Shown here: piece by piece, positions 61,310 through 64,000 of the stretch | How the letters are laid out: each line of letters begins with the position of its first letter | How positions within the stretch are numbered: the first letter of the stretch is position 1 | Assembly (NCBI GenBank): GCA_030272155.1 | Contig: CP126200.1 | Location: 5,468,001 to 5,532,000, forward strand | DNA length: 64,000 nucleotides | DNA from: Tetradesmus obliquus | Taxonomy: Eukaryota > Chlorophyta > Chlorophyceae > Sphaeropleales > Scenedesmaceae | Reading direction: 5' to 3' | Program-made: the position numbers and the translations under genes | Notes under the pieces: generated by a model | What the model was told of the DNA's origin: nothing | Databases searched by the model: none | What the model saw: only the letters and a program-made list of their open reading frames with translations

Positions 61310-63909
61310 AAAGAGGTGACGTGAGTGCGCAGCGAGGGGGGGGATGGCAGGGAGGGCGGAGGGAGGAAGGGGAGCAGCAGCATCAGCAGTGGGGTAGCAA
61401 CGGGGCAGCAGCAGCGGCGGCGGCACATGAGCGATGCAGCTGTGCTGGCAGTGCAGGTTGAGGATATGCAACGATGGGAGCAGCAGCAGCAGCAGCAGCT
61501 GCACGTGCAGCTACATTCGACGGCCAGATGCCTCAGCCCTGCCCCTGTCGCATCAGCTGCGGGGGGCTGCGTGACGCACCTGCGACTCCAGCTTCCTGCG
61601 TCCAGCTATGTCCGGCAGGCCGCACACAGCATGCCTCACTCATTGCCTGCTCACTCACCTCCTGTGCGTGCTGCTGCTGCTGCTGCTGCCGCAGATGGCC
61701 AAGGCTGCTGAGGCCAGCCCTCCCCCCGAGGCCATCCCGCGCCGCCCGCTGCGGCTGCTAGGCCTGGCCCTGGCCAACCCGCTGGTGACCTACATGTGCG
61801 TCGTGGGCTTCCTACTAGCCACTGCCGCCTACACCTTTCTGTTCTTCCTCCCGATGATTGTTGAGGCGCTGCTGAGCGGGCACAGCCTGGGCCTGGCTGC
61901 TGCCAGTAAGGCGGCCGGCAAGGGCGGGCGCGCGGGGCTGCTGCCGGTGCTGCTGACGAGCGTGCCGTACACGGTGGGGGCCATCAGCACGTGGCTGGTG
62001 GCGCACTCCAGCGAGCGGCGGCGCGAGCTGTACTGGCACTGCAGGTGAGGGGGTGGGGGGGGGGGGGGGGGCTTGCGAGGAATAGGGTTGGGGGTGGCTG
62101 GGGCAAGGAGAGGTGGGGGCTGGGGCCTGGCCGGGGGAAATGTTTGCAGGGAGTGTGCAGGAAGGGGTGGCAGGCCTGGGGAGCGGGGTGGTGAGGGGTG
62201 GTGAGGGGCTGGGGGTGGAGCCACATGGCGTGCGGAATGAGGCAGCAGCAGCAGCAGCAGGCTGTCACCAGGCTGGCAGGCAAGCCGCAGTGCCGTATGT
62301 TTTTGTGGCCAACGCGCTGTGCTGGTGCCTGCCTCCCCTGCTGAACACAACCTGCTGTGCCTGCTGCTCTGCATCCTCAGCCTGCTGCTGAGCGGCGTGT
62401 CTCCTTCTGCCTTCTCATTGCCACTGTTTATTTGTGGTTGCCCCTGTGCTGTCCACCTGCCTGCTTTGCCACTCATATATGCGGGGTGTGCCTTTGTCTG
62501 CCTCCTGTGCTGCTTGCCCCCCCCCCCCCCCCCCCCTTGCAGCCTGAGCCTGCTGCTGAGCGGCGTGTTCTTCGCCTTCTTCCCGCTCATGGCCACAGCC
62601 AGCGTGGCGGCAGGCTTTGCCGCGCTGGTGCTCACCGTGGGCGGCGCAGCAGCGGCCAATGGGCCTGGCGTGACCATTGTGGCTGACATCAGCCGCGGGC
62701 CCAGCCAGGTGGTGGGCATGCCGATCTATAACAGCATCAGCGCGGTGGGCGGCTTCGTGGGGCCGTACATGGCAGGTGAGGCGGCTGACAGAGAGATTGC
62801 ATTCAGATGCACGCAAGCAGGCCCAGCTTGGCTGGCGACGTGTCCTACTAGGGATAGTTGAAGACAGCGGCTGTCCATGGCAGTATGGGTCCTAAGCAGA
62901 GTACCTATGTGAGAGGCAGCTGGAGTGGCCGTGTATCTGTGTTGTCTCTGTTGTATGTTTGCGGAGGGTGGGCGGCTTCGTGGGGCCCTACATGGCAGGT
63001 GGGGCGGCTGGCTGCGAGAGGCAGCTGTGCTGGCTGTGCCTATGTGTGTGTGACGCTAGGGTGGCAAAGGGCGGCTGTGTGGGCCATACATGGCAGGTGA
63101 GGCGGCTGGCAGCAAGGCGGCTGGGCTGTGGGCTGCGTGGTTGTGCCGCGTGTATGTTGGTGGAGGGTGGGCGGCTTCGTGGGCCCATACATGGCAGGTG
63201 CGGCGGCTGGCTGAGAGGGGGCTGGGGTGGGGCGTATATCTGTCTTGTGTATCTGTCATGTGTATGTGTGTGGAGTGTGGGGCTGTCACTGGCAGGTGCG
63301 TGGCGGTGCTGACAGAGTGATTGCATTTAGATGTATTCGGGTGCATGCAGGCAGAGGCCTAGCCCGGTTAGCGACATACTCTACTATAATAGTAAGGAGT
63401 GTCACTGACAGTGCGCTGCCTCCGCCTCCCCACTGCCTCCCCTCCCCTGCCTCTGCCGCTGCTGCCGCGCAGGCGCCATCGTGCAGCAGACGGGCAACTT
63501 CAAGCTCATCGCGGTCATCATGGGCTGCCTGCTGCTGGGCTGCGGCAGCATGGTGGCGGCACTCAAGCCGCTGGCAGCGTGGCGCGCCCGCAAGCTGCTG
63601 CGCGGTGCGGCAGCCAGCGACGACGAGGAGCAGCAGCAGCAGCGCGGCGACGGCAGCGGCAGCAGCAGCACAGTGCTGCCGGCGCGGCCGCCGCACGCGG
63701 CTGCTGCTGCTGAGGGGGGTGATGACGTGGCGAGTAGGGAGCCCAGCGCGTGTGTGCTGGTGGGGGGGCTGAAGGATGCAGGGGTTGGGGGAGGGGCTGT
63801 GCGCACTGCAGGCGGCGTGGCTGGGCTTGCTGCTGCGGAGGGTGCTGCCGGCAGCAGCGACTGGGCGCACCGGCGGCCGGCGGCGGCGACGGCGGCACAG
63901 CAGCAGTAG
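58623..63909 (+). CDS. Major-facilitator transporter, ACS (anion:cation symporter)-like
   Basis: Ten exons: 58623-58799, 59023-59108, 59474-59522, 59760-59830, 60042-60176, 60508-60608, 60992-61134, 61695-62044, 62543-62775 and 63473-63909, all phases agreeing, 593 residues. Helices and motifs follow the ACS/allantoate-permease branch: YVLCIIFSHIDRTNLAFAAL in helix 1, LLLGLFEAGATPAMWYSLSQ in helices 4-5, SFLSMGILLANVLGAPLAAG, then RGWQWLFMLEGLPPVLLGLL. The second bundle runs from PLRLLGLALANPLVTYMCVV to FKLIAVIMGCLLLGCGSMVA, and the C-terminus is acidic, Gln- and Ala-rich. Relatives import organic anions such as phthalate, nicotinate or allantoate, or move phosphate; the substrate cannot be told. 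The ATG at 58623 lies directly before an exon with a good donor. Five of its nine introns hold echo copies of exon edges or long G/C runs. Confidence 0.88.
59982..60035. repeat. (CTG)18 array at a transporter 3' splice site
   Basis: Eighteen CTG triplets end six bases before the acceptor AG of the exon starting at 60042, in the place of a polypyrimidine tract. Confidence 0.95.
60587..60803. repeat. Three copies of a transporter exon edge and donor
   Basis: The exon end (LAMDGIG) plus GTG donor at 60587-60616 recurs at 60680-60709 and 60774-60803, offsets 93 and 94 bp. G-rich sequence, including a G19 run at 60611-60629, lies between the copies. Confidence 0.88.
61108..61340. repeat. Two to three copies of a transporter exon edge and donor
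   Basis: The exon end EDKEVLAAD plus GTGAGC donor (61108-61146) recurs at 61221-61259 (three differences in 39, offset 113), and a shortened third copy lies at about 61309-61340. CAG arrays and G15/G14 runs separate them. Confidence 0.85.
62379..62568. repeat. Echo of a transporter exon start
   Basis: 62379-62400 and 62547-62568 share 22 identical bases (SLLLSGV codons), then diverge. The first copy lies in the upstream intron after a CTCAG acceptor-like site; the second is the exon start. Offset 168 bp. Confidence 0.75.
62517..62536. repeat. C20 homopolymer at a transporter 3' splice site
   Basis: Twenty C residues followed by TTGCAG form the acceptor of the exon starting at 62543. Confidence 0.9.
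62745..63318. repeat. Four to five copies of a transporter exon edge and donor
   Basis: The exon end VGGFVGPYMAG plus its donor (62745-62787) recurs at 62968-63010, 63069-63108 and 63167-63209, with a decayed fifth copy at about 63278-63318. Offsets are 223, 101, 98 and about 111 bp. The donor after each copy still begins GTG. Confidence 0.9.
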
Positions 63910-64000
63910 TAGTGGCAGTGACTGAACAAGAACTAGGGTGGGGTGGCTGCTGATGATGATGATGGTGTTTGTAGGTGGTGTGTGCGTGTGTGCTGCCGCG
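63910..64000. other. 3' flank of the transporter gene
   Basis: Follows the TAG stop at 63907-63909. It contains a short GAT repeat (about 63951-63965). Nothing else is seen before the window ends. Confidence 0.4.

Overview
The window looks like nuclear DNA of a green alga, probably a chlorophycean of the Scenedesmus/Chlamydomonas kind. This is inferred from intron-dense genes of plant or algal type, GC-rich exons, and very abundant CAG/CTG triplet tracts. No prokaryotic operon, CRISPR array, rRNA, tRNA or recognisable transposon was found. Ten protein-coding genes were rebuilt by hand from conserved motifs, splice sites and reading-frame phase. Exon coordinates are therefore predictions, although almost every chain keeps frame from start to stop.

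Layout. (1) 290-4343, minus: PCF11-like mRNA 3'-end processing factor. (2) 6973-13612, minus: CDPK-like calcium-dependent kinase with an unusual catalytic loop. (3) 14076-16319, plus: archease, divergent from the kinase. (4) 16320-22698: 6.4 kb without a recognised gene. (5) 22699-26157, minus: plant-type alpha-amylase. (6) 26875-32235, minus: organellar (probably mitochondrial) EF-Tu. (7) 33158-35829, minus: RHBDD1-like rhomboid protease. (8) 39171-42370, minus: DUF2156/MprF-C-terminal-like protein. (9) 44028-46569, minus: Rab18-like GTPase with a long acidic N-terminus, divergent from (10) 47268-53499, plus: DDM1/LSH-type SNF2 remodeller. (11) 55216-57580, plus: fucosyltransferase-like secretory glycosyltransferase with one apparent frameshift. 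(12) 58623-63909, plus: major-facilitator (ACS-type) transporter. The genes serve unrelated housekeeping roles (RNA processing, signalling, starch breakdown, organelle translation, membrane proteolysis, trafficking, chromatin, glycosylation, transport) and show no sign of a functional cluster.

The most unusual signal is structural. In at least five genes, short tandem duplications (offsets mostly 90-135 bp, up to 223 bp) straddle or touch exon-intron junctions. They leave one to four extra copies of the exon edge plus its splice site inside the neighbouring intron. The clearest are in the kinase, EF-Tu, DDM1-like and transporter genes; the DDM1-like example is a perfect 37-bp copy carrying the Walker A codons and the splice donor. 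Other genome-style features are CTG-repeat runs in place of normal polypyrimidine tracts at 3' splice sites, donors that almost always begin GTG, long poly-G or poly-C runs beside splice sites, and a base-composition skew that follows transcription direction.
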